Positions 25,511 through 36,055 of a DNA stretch of 64,000 nucleotides are shown here, in pieces. The DNA lies in assembly GCA_963734595.1 (NCBI GenBank), contig CAVTHV010000026.1, forward strand, positions 62,001 through 126,000. The letters are read 5' to 3'. The position numbers and the translations under genes are program-made. Source of the DNA: CAKKQX01 sp963734595. Lineage in GTDB: Bacteria; Pseudomonadota; Gammaproteobacteria; Burkholderiales; SG8-41. Position 1 is the stretch's first letter; every line of letters starts with the position of its first letter. The notes beneath the pieces are model-generated. The model was not told where the DNA came from. It searched no databases and was given only the letters and a program-made list of their open reading frames with translations.

Positions 25511-26624
25511 ATTCTTGAACGGGCTGCGCTCGTTCAGCTCGTCGACGTAGTGCGCCATGCCGTGCGTTTCGCGCGCGAGGAATTGTTCGACGGCGGTGGC
25601 AAATTCGGGATGCGCGAGCCAGTGGGTAGAGCAGGTCTCGACGGGCAGCAGTCCGCGCGCGATCTTGTGCTCGCCTTGCGCGCCGCCTTCGAAAGTGTCG
25701 AGGCCGCGTGCGATGCAGTACTCGATGCCCTGGTAATAGCAGGCCTCGAAATGCAGTGCCGGATGAAATTCGAGCGCGCCCCAGTAGCGGCCGAACAGGC
25801 TGCGATCATTGCGGATATTCAGCGAGGCGGCAATCAGCCGGCCGTCGTGTCTGGCGAGCACCAGCAGCGTGTGCTCAGGCAGGGTCGCGCCGATGCGCCG
25901 GAAAAAATCGAGGTTGAGATAGGGCGTCGAATGGTGCTCGCGGTAGGTCTGGCCATAGCAGCGCGCGAAGAAGCGCCAATGCTGATCGTCGATGGCGGCG
26001 CCTTCCACCCATTCGAACTCGATGCCGGCGTCCCGTAACTTGCGCCGTTCCTGCCGGATTTTCTTGCGCTTGTCGTGGTTCATGCCCGGCAAGAAAATCA
26101 TCAAAACTGGCGTAGCCGCGGTTGGTCCAGTGAAACTGCACGCCGTGGCGCAGCATCATGCCGCGCCCGCGCATGTGCTCTGCCTGTTCACGCGGCGGGA
26201 ACAGGCAGTGAAACGATGAAACGTGCAATTCGCGCGCGAGCGCCAGTGCCGCTGTGATCAGGCGGTCGCGTTGCTCCGGGGTATCGGCCAGGATGCGCCG
26301 CCCCGCCACGGGCGTGAACGGGATTGCCGACAGCAGCTTCGGATAGTAATCCAGACCGTGGCGGTGATAAGCGTCCGCCCATGCCCAGTCGAACACGTAT
26401 TCACCGTAGGAATGGGTCTTGAGATAGAGCGGCATCGCGCCTGCAAGGCGGCCGTGCGATTTCAGCAGCAGATACCGCGGCGTCCAGCCTGTTGCCGTGG
26501 CGGCGCAGCCGCTGTCGTGCAAAGCGGAGAGGAACTCATGACGCAGGAATGGATCGTCGCCGGCAAGCGGATTCCATTCTTCCGCAGCGACCCCGGAAAG
26601 GGTATCGACGACCTCGATCGTCAC
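25508..26624 (-). CDS. FemAB/GNAT-like peptidogalycan biosynthesis protein (COG3146 type, one frameshift)
   Basis: This is a double-GNAT protein of the family annotated as peptidoglycan biosynthesis/recognition. It starts at ATG 26624 (MTIEVVDTLSGVAAEEWNPL) and carries GDDPFLRHEFLSALHDSGC, YGEYVFDWAWADAYHRHGL and, after the break, MNHDKRKKIRQERRKLRDAG and HFEACYYQGIEYCIARGL. The frame changes near 26090 inside FDDFLAG-MNHDKRKK, probably from one inserted base. The ATG overlaps the stop of the TPR gene (ATGA), so the two are coupled. The biochemical role is not established. Confidence 0.8.
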
Positions 26625-27199
26625 CGCCGGGTGGCCCCTTCGGGCAATTGCCCGGTTTCCCTGATCAACTGTTGCGTCATCTTGGGATCGAATTCCGAGA
26701 CCTGGCGGATGATCTTCCGCACCTGGTCGAGATTGTTGAGCGCGTAATACGCCTTCGCCAGTTCGTGGTAGGCATGCGGATTCATCGGCTGCAGTTGCGC
26801 TGCTTTTTTGAACATCTTGACCGCATTTGCGTAGTCGCTCCGGGCGCTGTAGATGAGTCCCATGCCGTACCAGGCGCGGTCGAAGCCGGGCTTCAGCTCC
26901 ACGGTCCGGCGAAAGCTGTCGAGCGCCTCATCGTGTTGCTGTTGCTGTTGCTGGACGAATCCGAGGTCGAACCAGCTCCCGGCATCGCCGGGATCGATGC
27001 GCAAAGCCTCGCCAAATGCCGCGGCGGCTTCGGTATAGCGCTCCTGCGTGGCGTAAAGAAAGCCCAGGCCGGCGGCGGCCAGTGCAAAACGGGGTTGAGC
27101 GGCGAGTGCGAGCCGATAGGCGCGCGCCGCTTCCTCATGCTGCTTGCGCATCAGGTGGAAACGCGCGAGATAGTAATAGACCCAGTGCCGGAAATGCAT
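26621..27199 (-). CDS. tetratricopeptide repeat protein
   Basis: This 192-residue protein is made of four to five TPR units, seen as repeated A-x(3)-F/Y-x-x-A-L-x-L-x-P patterns (YRLALAAQPRFALAAAGLGF, FGEALRIDPGDAGSWFDLGF, FRRTVELKPGFDRAWYGMGL, FKKAAQLQPMNPHAYHELAK). It starts at ATG 27199; a longer in-frame extension overlaps nadE and was rejected. A glutamine-rich QQQQQQ linker lies between units. No signal peptide is seen, so it is probably cytosolic. It is coupled to the FemAB-like gene and divergent from nadE. A scaffold role is likely, but the partners are unknown. Confidence 0.8.
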   Translation of the reverse strand: MHFRHWVYYYLARFHLMRKQHEEAARAYRLALAAQPRFALAAAGLGFLYATQERYTEAAAAFGEALRIDPGDAGSWFDLGFVQQQQQQHDEALDSFRRTVELKPGFDRAWYGMGLIYSARSDYANAVKMFKKAAQLQPMNPHAYHELAKAYYALNNLDQVRKIIRQVSEFDPKMTQQLIRETGQLPEGATRR

Positions 27200-27229
27200 T
27201 GCAGTTACTCGGGAAACCGGCTCCGATGA

Positions 27230-27235
27230 TATATT
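27230..27235 (+). promoter_or_regulatory. -10 element (TATATT) immediately before nadE
   Basis: TATATT ends seven bases before the nadE ATG and no Shine-Dalgarno is present, so the transcript would start at the initiation codon. No good -35 hexamer is found at normal spacing. Confidence 0.4.
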
Positions 27236-27241
27236 AGCGCT

Positions 27242-28849
27242 ATGAAAATAGCGATTGCCCAGATGAATTACATCGTCGGTGACCTCGCCGGCAATGCGGC
27301 GAAGATACTCGATGCCGCGGCCCGCGCCAAGGAAGCGGGGGCAACGCTGCTGCTCACCACCGAACTCAGCCTGTGCGGCTATCCACCCGAAGACCTGCTG
27401 CTGCGCGACGATTTCTATGCGGACTGCGCGCGGGTGCTTGCCGGCCTGGTCGAAAAAACCAGCGGAATCACGCTGGTAGTCGGCCATCCGCATGAAATCG
27501 ACGACCGGCGCTACAACGCGGCCTCGGTAATCCGGGACCGGAAAATCATCGCCACTTATCTCAAGCGCAAGCTACCGAACTACACGGTATTCGACGAGGA
27601 GCGCTATTTCGCTTCCGGCACCGAACCGTGCGTGTTCGAACATGAAGGCGTGCGCTTCGGCGTCAACATCTGCGCCGACGTCTGGGAAGAGCCGGCCGCG
27701 ATCGCGGCGCACGCGGCGGGCGCCGAGGTGCTGCTGGTGCTCAATGCCTCTCCCTACCACATGAACAAGCAGCTCTCGCGCTACGAAGTGGTGCGCGACC
27801 GCGTTGCCGAAACCGGCCTGCCGGTCATCTATGCGAACCAGGTGGGCGGGCAGGACGAACTGGTGTTCGACGGCGCGTCATTCGCGGTGGACGGAGGTGG
27901 CAATCTCGCGCTTCAGTTCCCGGCGTTCGAGGAGATGCTGGGATTTCTCGACATCGTCGACGGCGTGCCGCTCAACGGCGAAATCGTGGCCGCGGCGCCG
28001 CTCGAAGCCGAAGTGTACAAGGCGCTCACGCTCGGCGTGCGCGATTACGTGGACAAGAACGGTTTCCCGGGCGTGCTGCTGGGACTCTCCGGGGGCATCG
28101 ACTCGGCGCTGACGCTGGCGGTGGCGGTCGATGCGCTGGGGCCGGAGCGCGTGCGGGCGGTGATGATGCCATCGCAGTACACGGCGGGCATGAGTCGCGA
28201 GGATGCACGCGCCGAGGCCGAGGCCCTCGGCGTGCGCTATACCGAGATCGCCATCAAGCCCATGTTCGATGCGTTTCTCGGGGCCCTGGCCGGGGAGTTC
28301 AAGGGATTGGCGGCGGACGCGACCGAGGAAAACCTGCAGTCGCGCATCCGCGGCACGCTGCTGATGGCATTGTCCAACAAATCGGGCGCCATCGTGCTCA
28401 CCACCGGCAACAAGAGCGAGATGGGGACCGGCTATGCCACGCTTTATGGCGACATGGCGGGCGGCTTCGGCGTGCTGAAGGACATCAATAAAATGCTGGT
28501 CTACCAGCTTGCCAATTACCGGAACACCCTCTCGCCGGTGATCCCCCAGCGCGTCATCGAGCGCGCGCCGTCGGCGGAGTTGCGGCCCGACCAGACCGAC
28601 CAGGACAACCTGCCGCCGTATCCGGTGCTCGACGCGATCATGGAGGCTTATGTCGAGAACGACGTCAGCCCCAGGGAGATCATCGCCCGGGGATTCAGCC
28701 CGGCGGACGTGCAGAAGGTGGTCCGGCTGGTGCGGCTGTCCGAATACAAGCGGCGGCAGTCACCGGTCGGCATCCGCATCACCAAGCGCGGGTTCGGCAA
28801 GGACTGGCGTTACCCGATCACCAACAGGTACCGCCATCAGTTTGAATGA
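27242..28849 (+). CDS. nadE: glutamine-dependent NAD+ synthetase
   Basis: NadE converts nicotinate adenine dinucleotide to NAD+, using ammonia released from glutamine. The 535 residues comprise an N-terminal nitrilase-type glutaminase domain (residues 1-~260; catalytic Glu in TTELSLCGYPPED, Lys in LKRKLPNY, Cys in GVNICADVWEE) and a C-terminal synthetase with the PP-loop GLSGGIDSALTLAV and KSEMGTGYATLYGDMAGGF. It is followed 75 bases later by glnB on the same strand. PII proteins are reported to regulate glutamine-dependent NAD synthetases in other proteobacteria, so the pairing may be functional. Confidence 0.96.
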   Translation: MKIAIAQMNYIVGDLAGNAAKILDAAARAKEAGATLLLTTELSLCGYPPEDLLLRDDFYADCARVLAGLVEKTSGITLVVGHPHEIDDRRYNAASVIRDRKIIATYLKRKLPNYTVFDEERYFASGTEPCVFEHEGVRFGVNICADVWEEPAAIAAHAAGAEVLLVLNASPYHMNKQLSRYEVVRDRVAETGLPVIYANQVGGQDELVFDGASFAVDGGGNLALQFPAFEEMLGFLDIVDGVPLNGEIVAAAPLEAEVYKALTLGVRDYVDKNGFPGVLLGLSGGIDSALTLAVAVDALGPERVRAVMMPSQYTAGMSREDARAEAEALGVRYTEIAIKPMFDAFLGALAGEFKGLAADATEENLQSRIRGTLLMALSNKSGAIVLTTGNKSEMGTGYATLYGDMAGGFGVLKDINKMLVYQLANYRNTLSPVIPQRVIERAPSAELRPDQTDQDNLPPYPVLDAIMEAYVENDVSPREIIARGFSPADVQKVVRLVRLSEYKRRQSPVGIRITKRGFGKDWRYPITNRYRHQFE

Positions 28850-28924
28850 CAGGCGGCTCGCGCCCTGCTATTCTAAGCGCCTCTATTCAATAAGTTACAT
28901 GCGAACCGGATTCTGGAGAAAGCA

Positions 28925-29263
28925 ATGAAAAAAATCGAGGCCATTTTCAAACCGTTCAAGCTCGATGAAGTCCGCGAGTCGTTGTCCGAAATCGGCGTCA
29001 GCGGGTTGACCGTCACCGAAGTCAAGGGATTCGGACGCCAGAAAGGGCATACCGAGCTCTATCGGGGTGCGGAATACGTGGTCGACTTTCTGCCGAAAGT
29101 GAAGGTCGAGGTGGTGATCCCCGACAAGCTGCTCGAGAGTGTGATCGATGCCATCATCAAGGCGGCGCGCACCGGCAAGATCGGCGACGGCAAGATCTTC
29201 GTCACCAGCGTCGACCAGGTGATCCGCATCCGCACCGGAGAGACGGACGAAGCGGCGATCTGA
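28925..29263 (+). CDS. glnB: nitrogen regulatory protein P-II
   Basis: PII is a trimeric cytosolic sensor of 2-oxoglutarate, ATP/ADP and glutamine (through uridylylation) that controls NtrB, glutamine synthetase adenylylation and AmtB. The 112 residues match the family exactly: MKKIEAIFKPFKLDEVRE, VKGFGRQKGHTELYRGAEY with the T-loop Tyr51, and the C-terminal GKIGDGKIFV and RIRTGE signatures. A GGAGAAAGCA ribosome site precedes the ATG. It closely resembles E. coli GlnB. It is downstream of nadE and unlinked to amtB. Confidence 0.96.
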   Translation: MKKIEAIFKPFKLDEVRESLSEIGVSGLTVTEVKGFGRQKGHTELYRGAEYVVDFLPKVKVEVVIPDKLLESVIDAIIKAARTGKIGDGKIFVTSVDQVIRIRTGETDEAAI

Positions 29264-29266
29264 TTT

Positions 29267-29320
29267 AAGGATGAGGGATGAAGGATGAAGTAGCAGACGA
29301 GCGCTTAACCTTCATCCTTC
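29267..29320. repeat. GGATGAR heptad repeat with inverted copy (terminator-like hairpin)
   Basis: Three GGATGAR units follow the glnB stop, and an inverted pair CTTCATCCTTCC lies 19 bases later, giving a perfect 10-base stem AAGGATGAAG/CTTCATCCTT. It sits between convergent glnB and the smr gene and overlaps the last smr codons. It could act as a bidirectional terminator, though no long T-run follows. Confidence 0.6.
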
Positions 29321-29881
29321 CGTCTTTCCGCCCTTAAGTAACACCACCACCGCACCGCCGCCGCCTTCGGTGCGGCGCGCCTGGCAGAACGCAAGTATCT
29401 CGTCGCGCTGCATCAGCCAGTTGGCGACTTTCTGCTTGAGCACGGGTTCGCGGTTCTTCGAGCGCAAACCCTTGCCGTGAATGATGCGCACGCAGCGCGA
29501 TCCGCGGCGGGCACAATGGTCGAGAAACTCGACCAGCAGTGCGCGCGCCTCGATCGTGGTCAAACCGTGCAAATCAAGTTCTTCCTGGATCACCCAATGC
29601 CCGCGCCGCAGCTTTTTCAGCGTCTGGGGTGAAATGCCGTTGCGCAGGAACACCAGCTCGTCGCCGGTTTCGATGCCGGTATCCCACGCGATGTGATCGC
29701 TCAGGCTGTCCTGCAGCGCCTGGCGTTCGTCGCGCAGCCGCTGTGCCGGGATGGGGCGCGGCCGCGGTTTCTCGTGCGCTACTTTGTCGCGCTTGGACAG
29801 CGGCGTGACGTCGGCGACCGAAGCGCGAAATATCTCGCTGTCTTCATGCTTGACCCGGGGTTTCCCGTCGTGCTTTTTCAT
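29312..29881 (-). CDS. Smr-domain protein (MutS2 C-terminal-like, YfcN/SmrB type)
   Basis: This 189-residue protein has a charged N-terminal half and a C-terminal Smr nuclease-like domain (residues ~98-185). The domain carries the conserved LDLHGLT, the helix IEARALLVEFLDHC, IIHGKGLRSKN and the glycine-rich GGGGAVVVLLK strand. SmrB-type proteins cleave mRNA at collided ribosomes, and other Smr proteins nick DNA; which applies here is unknown. The final residues are encoded by the repeat hairpin. The start is ATG 29881. Confidence 0.85.
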   Translation of the reverse strand: MKKHDGKPRVKHEDSEIFRASVADVTPLSKRDKVAHEKPRPRPIPAQRLRDERQALQDSLSDHIAWDTGIETGDELVFLRNGISPQTLKKLRRGHWVIQEELDLHGLTTIEARALLVEFLDHCARRGSRCVRIIHGKGLRSKNREPVLKQKVANWLMQRDEILAFCQARRTEGGGGAVVVLLKGGKTEG

Positions 29882-29919
29882 CGCGGGTTATGTCATGCGC
29901 TACGGGCGCGGGCTAGCGG

Positions 29920-30876
29920 TCAGCCCTTGCCCTCAAGGTATTTCTGCGCATCGAGCGCCGCCATGCAGCCGGTGCCCGCGCTGGTCACGGCCTGGCGGTA
30001 GACATGGTCCTGCACGTCGCCCGCGGCGAACACTCCCGGTATGCTCGTCGCCGTGGCATTGCCTTCAAGGCCGGTCCTGGTCACGATGTAGCCGTTCACC
30101 ATGTCGAGCTGTCCGGCAAAGAGGTCGGTATTGGGCTTGTGCCCGATGGCGATGAAGACGCCCTGCAGCTTCTTGTCGGTCGCTGCGCCGGTCTTGACGT
30201 TTTTCACGCGCATGCCGGTCACGCCGCTGTTGTCTCCGAGCACTTCGTCGAGCGTGTGATCCCACATGATCGTCGCCTTGCCGCTGGCGACCCGTTCCTT
30301 GAGCTTGTCGATGAGAATGGCTTCGGCGCGGAATTTATCGCGGCGATGGACGATGGTGACGTGGCTCGCGATATTGGTGAGGTAGAGCGCCTCCTCGACC
30401 GCGGTATTGCCGCCGCCGATCACCGCGACCTCCTGCCCTTTGTAGAAGAAGCCGTCACAGGTTGCGCAGCCCGACACGCCGCGGCCCATGAATTTCTCCT
30501 CGGAGGGCAGGCCCAGGTACATGGCAGATGCGCCGGTGGCGATGATCAGCGCATCGCAGGTGTAGGTGCCCTGATCGCCGATGAGCGTGATTGGCGTTTC
30601 CTTCAGCCTGGCGGTATGGATGTGATCGAAAATCAATTCGGTATTGAAGCGCTCGGCGTGTTTGAGAAAGCGTTCCATCAGTTCCGGCCCTTGCACGCCC
30701 GCCGCATCGGCCGGCCAGTTATCGACATCGGTGGTCGTCATCAGCTGGCCACCCTGGGCGAGGCCGGTCAGTAAAACCGGCTTCAGGTTGGCGCGGGCGG
30801 CGTAAATTGCGGCAGTGTAGCCGGCAGGCCCGGAGCCCAAAATCAGTACCCGGCAGTGTTTGGCAGATTGCGTCAT
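29920..30876 (-). CDS. trxB: thioredoxin reductase
   Basis: This homodimeric flavoenzyme reduces thioredoxin with NADPH. The 318 residues have an N-terminal FAD motif (LILGSGPAGYTAAIYAARA), the redox-active CATCDGFFYKG (CxxC, residues ~139-142), the NADPH motif VIGGGNTAVEEALYL and a C-terminal FAD contact GVFAAGDVQDHVYRQAVTSA. It is the first member of the trxB - regulator - ftsK - lolA - rarA - serS order known from E. coli, and is transcribed divergently from the rest, as in E. coli. Confidence 0.96.
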   Translation of the reverse strand: MTQSAKHCRVLILGSGPAGYTAAIYAARANLKPVLLTGLAQGGQLMTTTDVDNWPADAAGVQGPELMERFLKHAERFNTELIFDHIHTARLKETPITLIGDQGTYTCDALIIATGASAMYLGLPSEEKFMGRGVSGCATCDGFFYKGQEVAVIGGGNTAVEEALYLTNIASHVTIVHRRDKFRAEAILIDKLKERVASGKATIMWDHTLDEVLGDNSGVTGMRVKNVKTGAATDKKLQGVFIAIGHKPNTDLFAGQLDMVNGYIVTRTGLEGNATATSIPGVFAAGDVQDHVYRQAVTSAGTGCMAALDAQKYLEGKG

Positions 30877-31352
30877 GATGGAGTTTTGCCCAGAAGGAGT
30901 GTTATGAAATCAATAATTTAGCAGGTTGTGCAGTGCCGTGTCGAGTTGCGCGCCGACTTTTCGGTCGGCTGGGCAAGTTGTCACGATATAATCAAAAATG
31001 CAGACCGGTGTGTTATCAAATTAAACCGCCGCCTGGCTTATTGGCTTTCGACGAACGGCAACGGGTTGCAAGGTTTTGCTCTATAACAGGCGCGGCCCGA
31101 ATTCATTACACAGTTAGTCGGTGTAGCAGGTAGCAGCCGGCCAGCGTCCGATCCAGGACAATGAAGAGAAGAAGAAACCGGAAGCTCCGGCGGGTCTGCC
31201 GATGAGCATATCCGGTGCCGACTCTGTAGGCCTGTAGATTTTAAAGTCGCAAGTAACTTGCACATTTCGACATTGGTTAAAGTATCATATGCTTAGAGTT
31301 CGAAAAACGAGTGCTGATAAAGCAATAAAGAGGGTTATTGGGAGCTAAATGT
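30877..31352. other. 476-base intergenic region between trxB and the CRP-like gene
   Basis: No gene of normal size is present. The region is more AT-rich than its surroundings. It holds a stem (GCCGAC-TTTTC-GGTCGGC, 30952-30969), a TATAAT at 30987-30992 facing right, and an AT-rich stretch (31245-31345) just before the regulator. A tiny frame at 31161-31205 has an AGGA-type ribosome site and would encode a very basic 14-residue peptide; this may be chance. A long leader for the regulator gene is possible. Confidence 0.5.
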
Positions 31353-32042
31353 ATGCCCGCGCACGCTGCCTTGATTCCGCAAATCCTGAAATCAGTGCCT
31401 TTGTTTTCGTCGCTTAGCGACGAACAGTTGCGCGTGCTATCCCCCTGTCTTCAGTTGCGCACCTATCCGCGCAATACCTTTATTCTGCGTGCCGGAGAGG
31501 AGACCGATGCGCTTTATGTGATCCTGTCGGGGCGGGTCAAGGTATTGATTCCCGACGAGGAAGGGCATGAGGTCATCCTCTCCGTGATGGGCCCGCACGA
31601 GTTTTTTGGCGAGATGGGGCTGCTCGATGACCAGCCGCGCTCGGCGAGCGCGGAAACCCTCGAGCCGTGCGAGATGCTGCGTTTCTCGAAATCCGGGTTT
31701 GTGAATTGTCTGAAGGACAATTTCGAGCTTGCGATGGTGATCATCCGCAATCTGGTCAGACGCCTGCGCGATGCCGACCGCAAAATAGAAAGCCTGGCGC
31801 TGATCGATGTCTATGGCCGTGTCGCGCGCCTGATCATGGATATGGCGGAGGAGATCGACGGCAACTGGGTTGTGCAGCGCGCGCCGCCCAAGCAGGAGAT
31901 CGCACACATGATCGGCGCCTCGCGCGAGATGGTGAGCAGGGTGGTGAAGGATCTGCAGGAGAAAGGGCTGATCCGGGCCGAGAAGCGAAAGATCATCGTG
32001 CTTGACCGGCAAACGATGACGCGGCGAGCTTCTTCGCGATAG
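31353..32042 (+). CDS. CRP/FNR-family transcriptional regulator
   Basis: This protein of about 229 residues has an N-terminal cyclic-nucleotide-binding-type barrel and a C-terminal winged helix. The barrel holds PRNTFILRAGEETDALYVIL and HEFFGEMGLLDDQPRSASAE, where the FGEMGLL...RSASA layout resembles the cAMP phosphate-binding cassette. The recognition helix IGASREMVSRVVKDL keeps the Arg-Glu...Arg that in E. coli CRP contacts TGTGA. No N-terminal or central cysteine set for an FeS cluster is seen, so it is CRP-like rather than FNR-like. ATG 31353 has GGGAG eight bases upstream; a TTG at 31338 is less likely. It stands where lrp stands in E. coli. Confidence 0.88.
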   Translation: MPAHAALIPQILKSVPLFSSLSDEQLRVLSPCLQLRTYPRNTFILRAGEETDALYVILSGRVKVLIPDEEGHEVILSVMGPHEFFGEMGLLDDQPRSASAETLEPCEMLRFSKSGFVNCLKDNFELAMVIIRNLVRRLRDADRKIESLALIDVYGRVARLIMDMAEEIDGNWVVQRAPPKQEIAHMIGASREMVSRVVKDLQEKGLIRAEKRKIIVLDRQTMTRRASSR

Positions 32043-32134
32043 TTTTTTGGAGTGACTGGGGTGGCCCCGGACGGTACGTCTCGAATGGCCGAACCCTGTT
32101 TTTATATCCGGCACGCAGTCAATCCGGGCTTATT

Positions 32135-32150
32135 TGTGACATATGTCACA
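32135..32150. promoter_or_regulatory. perfect CRP-type operator (TGTGA-N6-TCACA)
   Basis: TGTGACATATGTCACA is a flawless 16-base palindrome identical to the CRP half-site consensus. It lies 93 bases after the CRP-like gene and 138 bases before the FecR-domain gene. A TATAAA at 32203-32208 would place the operator about 72 bases upstream of the start site, a class I activator position. The likely target is the FecR-domain gene, with the neighbouring regulator as the binding protein. Confidence 0.75.
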
Positions 32151-32287
32151 CATCGTGGCTTTCACTTTCGACGAGTTACCATGCGCTGGTTCATGCCTAT
32201 GGTATAAAATTTCTGTTACTAATATATTGTTGTGGCATGACGTCATAGTCGCCGGCAATATCGATCCCCTAAGGGAAGGAACAGGCC

Positions 32288-33010
32288 ATGATGTGGGACA
32301 TGAAATTCGCGAATTGGGCGGTCTTTCTCTGTCTGAGTTTTTTGGGCAGCACGGCTTTCGCCGCGGGCGCGGGAACAGTCACTCATCTCAGCGGCACATT
32401 ATCGGTGCAACGTCCAGACGGAACGGTGCGTATCCTGTCGCAGAAATCGGATGTGAACCCTGGCGATACGCTGACCACCCAGCGCGACAGCTATGCGCAA
32501 ATCAATTTTACCGACGGCAGTTCAATGACGATGCGGCCGAACACCACGCTCAAGGTCGAGGAGTATAACTTCGTCCAGGACAAACCCCAGGCGGACAGTT
32601 CTTTCATGCGGCTGCTTAAAGGCGGGCTGCGTACCATTACCGGCCTCATCGGGAAGCGCGGTAATCAGGATTCATACAAGATCGGGACCGCCACGGCGAC
32701 GATCGGAATTCGCGGTTCTTCAGGCGACACGCTTGAATGCACGCAGGGTTGCGAAGGCGTCACCAGCACCAGTGGCAAGCTCGAGCCGGGTGTCTACCAC
32801 ACGACCTATACGGGCAGCTACATCATGCAGAACGAAGCGGGTTCGCAAATTGTTGGCGAGGGCCAGTTCGGTTTCGTCAAGGATCGAAATACGGCCCCGG
32901 TAATTCTGCCTGGCGATCCGGGGCTCAACCTCAACGATCTGCCGTTTACGCTTGGCGTCGGAAGCGGTCCGGTCCGCGGTGGACCCAATCAGGAGTGCAC
33001 AGTACGCTAA
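32288..33010 (+). CDS. exported FecR-domain protein
   Basis: This 240-residue secreted protein has a signal peptide (residues ~1-26, ending STAFAAG) and a FecR-type beta domain: AGTVTHLSGTLSVQRPDG, PGDTLTTQRDSYAQINFTDG, SSMTMRPNTTLKVEEY and IGTATATIGIRGSSGD. It is free-standing, without a sigma factor, anti-sigma anchor or TonB receptor nearby, so it is not a classical FecR signal transducer. Free-standing proteins of this kind are common in betaproteobacteria. It is followed by a strong terminator and preceded by the CRP-type operator. Two cysteines (CTQGC) might form a disulphide. Confidence 0.8.
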   Translation: MMWDMKFANWAVFLCLSFLGSTAFAAGAGTVTHLSGTLSVQRPDGTVRILSQKSDVNPGDTLTTQRDSYAQINFTDGSSMTMRPNTTLKVEEYNFVQDKPQADSSFMRLLKGGLRTITGLIGKRGNQDSYKIGTATATIGIRGSSGDTLECTQGCEGVTSTSGKLEPGVYHTTYTGSYIMQNEAGSQIVGEGQFGFVKDRNTAPVILPGDPGLNLNDLPFTLGVGSGPVRGGPNQECTVR

Positions 33011-33032
33011 CTGCGTCTTGCCATGCGCGCCA

Positions 33033-33064
33033 CAGACCCCGCCTTGCGCGGGGTCTGTTTTTTT
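33033..33064 (+). terminator. rho-independent terminator after the FecR-domain gene
   Basis: A ten-base-pair GC-rich stem (CAGACCCCGC / GCGGGGTCTG) with a five-base loop is followed by seven T residues. It ends the FecR-domain transcript before the ftsK operon. Confidence 0.9.
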
Positions 33065-33202
33065 GAGCGGCGCTTTTCGAAACCGGGAGCAAGGCGCAAA
33101 ATGCGCCATGGTGATCGGTGGCGGGCTTATTTTCGATATAATCAGCCGGGTTTCCCAACCTTTTCTTTCAATGTATAATCAAAAGGTTAATAGAGAAACC
33201 TA

Positions 33203-35515
<2,313 letters not shown>

Positions 35516-35575
35516 GCTCGTCCGGAATCACCGGCGTTTTTCGCGGTCTGATCCGTTGATGGCAAAGGAACTCCT

Positions 35576-36055
35576 GTGAACAGACTGATTGCGGTGTGCG
35601 TGGCTGCGCTGGCAAGCAGTCCGTTGCTGGCGGCGCAGACCTATAAATGGGTCGACGAGCGTGGCGTCACGACCTACGGCGAGAAGCCGCCTGCCGGCCG
35701 TCCGGCGAAGGCGGTGGAAACCCAACCCGGAGGCACCCTGGAGTCGGGAAATCTCCAGCAGCAAAAGAAAGCGCTGGAATCACAGCAACAGGCGCAACCC
35801 CCGGCGGCACAACCTGCGCCAGCCTCCGCGCGCGGCATGGATTTCGACACCTACATCCGGCTGCAGGTTGGCATGAGCGAAGGCGAGGTGTTGCTGCGCG
35901 CAGGAAAACCCGATCACGCGAGCGTCGACAACTTCTACGACAACGTAGTCAAAACACTTTATTACTATCCGACAGCCGCCAACCCCTATATCACGACCGT
36001 GACCCTGAGCGGCGGCACTGTCACTAAACTCGACCGCACGAAAAAGACCTTCTGA
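35576..36055 (+). CDS. DUF4124 domain-containing periplasmic protein
   Basis: This 159-residue exported protein has a signal peptide (residues ~1-20) and an N-terminal DUF4124 motif, TYKWVDERGVTTYGEKPPAG, common in proteobacterial envelope proteins. A Gln/Ala-rich linker precedes a C-terminal part (YIRLQVGMSEGEVLLRAGKP) that looks like a SmpA/BamE-type G-M-S-x-x-E-V segment. The start is GTG 35576, and the stop overlaps the lolA ATG (TGATG), so it is coupled to LolA. Its role is unknown; an envelope function fits the context. Confidence 0.75.
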   Translation: MNRLIAVCVAALASSPLLAAQTYKWVDERGVTTYGEKPPAGRPAKAVETQPGGTLESGNLQQQKKALESQQQAQPPAAQPAPASARGMDFDTYIRLQVGMSEGEVLLRAGKPDHASVDNFYDNVVKTLYYYPTAANPYITTVTLSGGTVTKLDRTKKTF

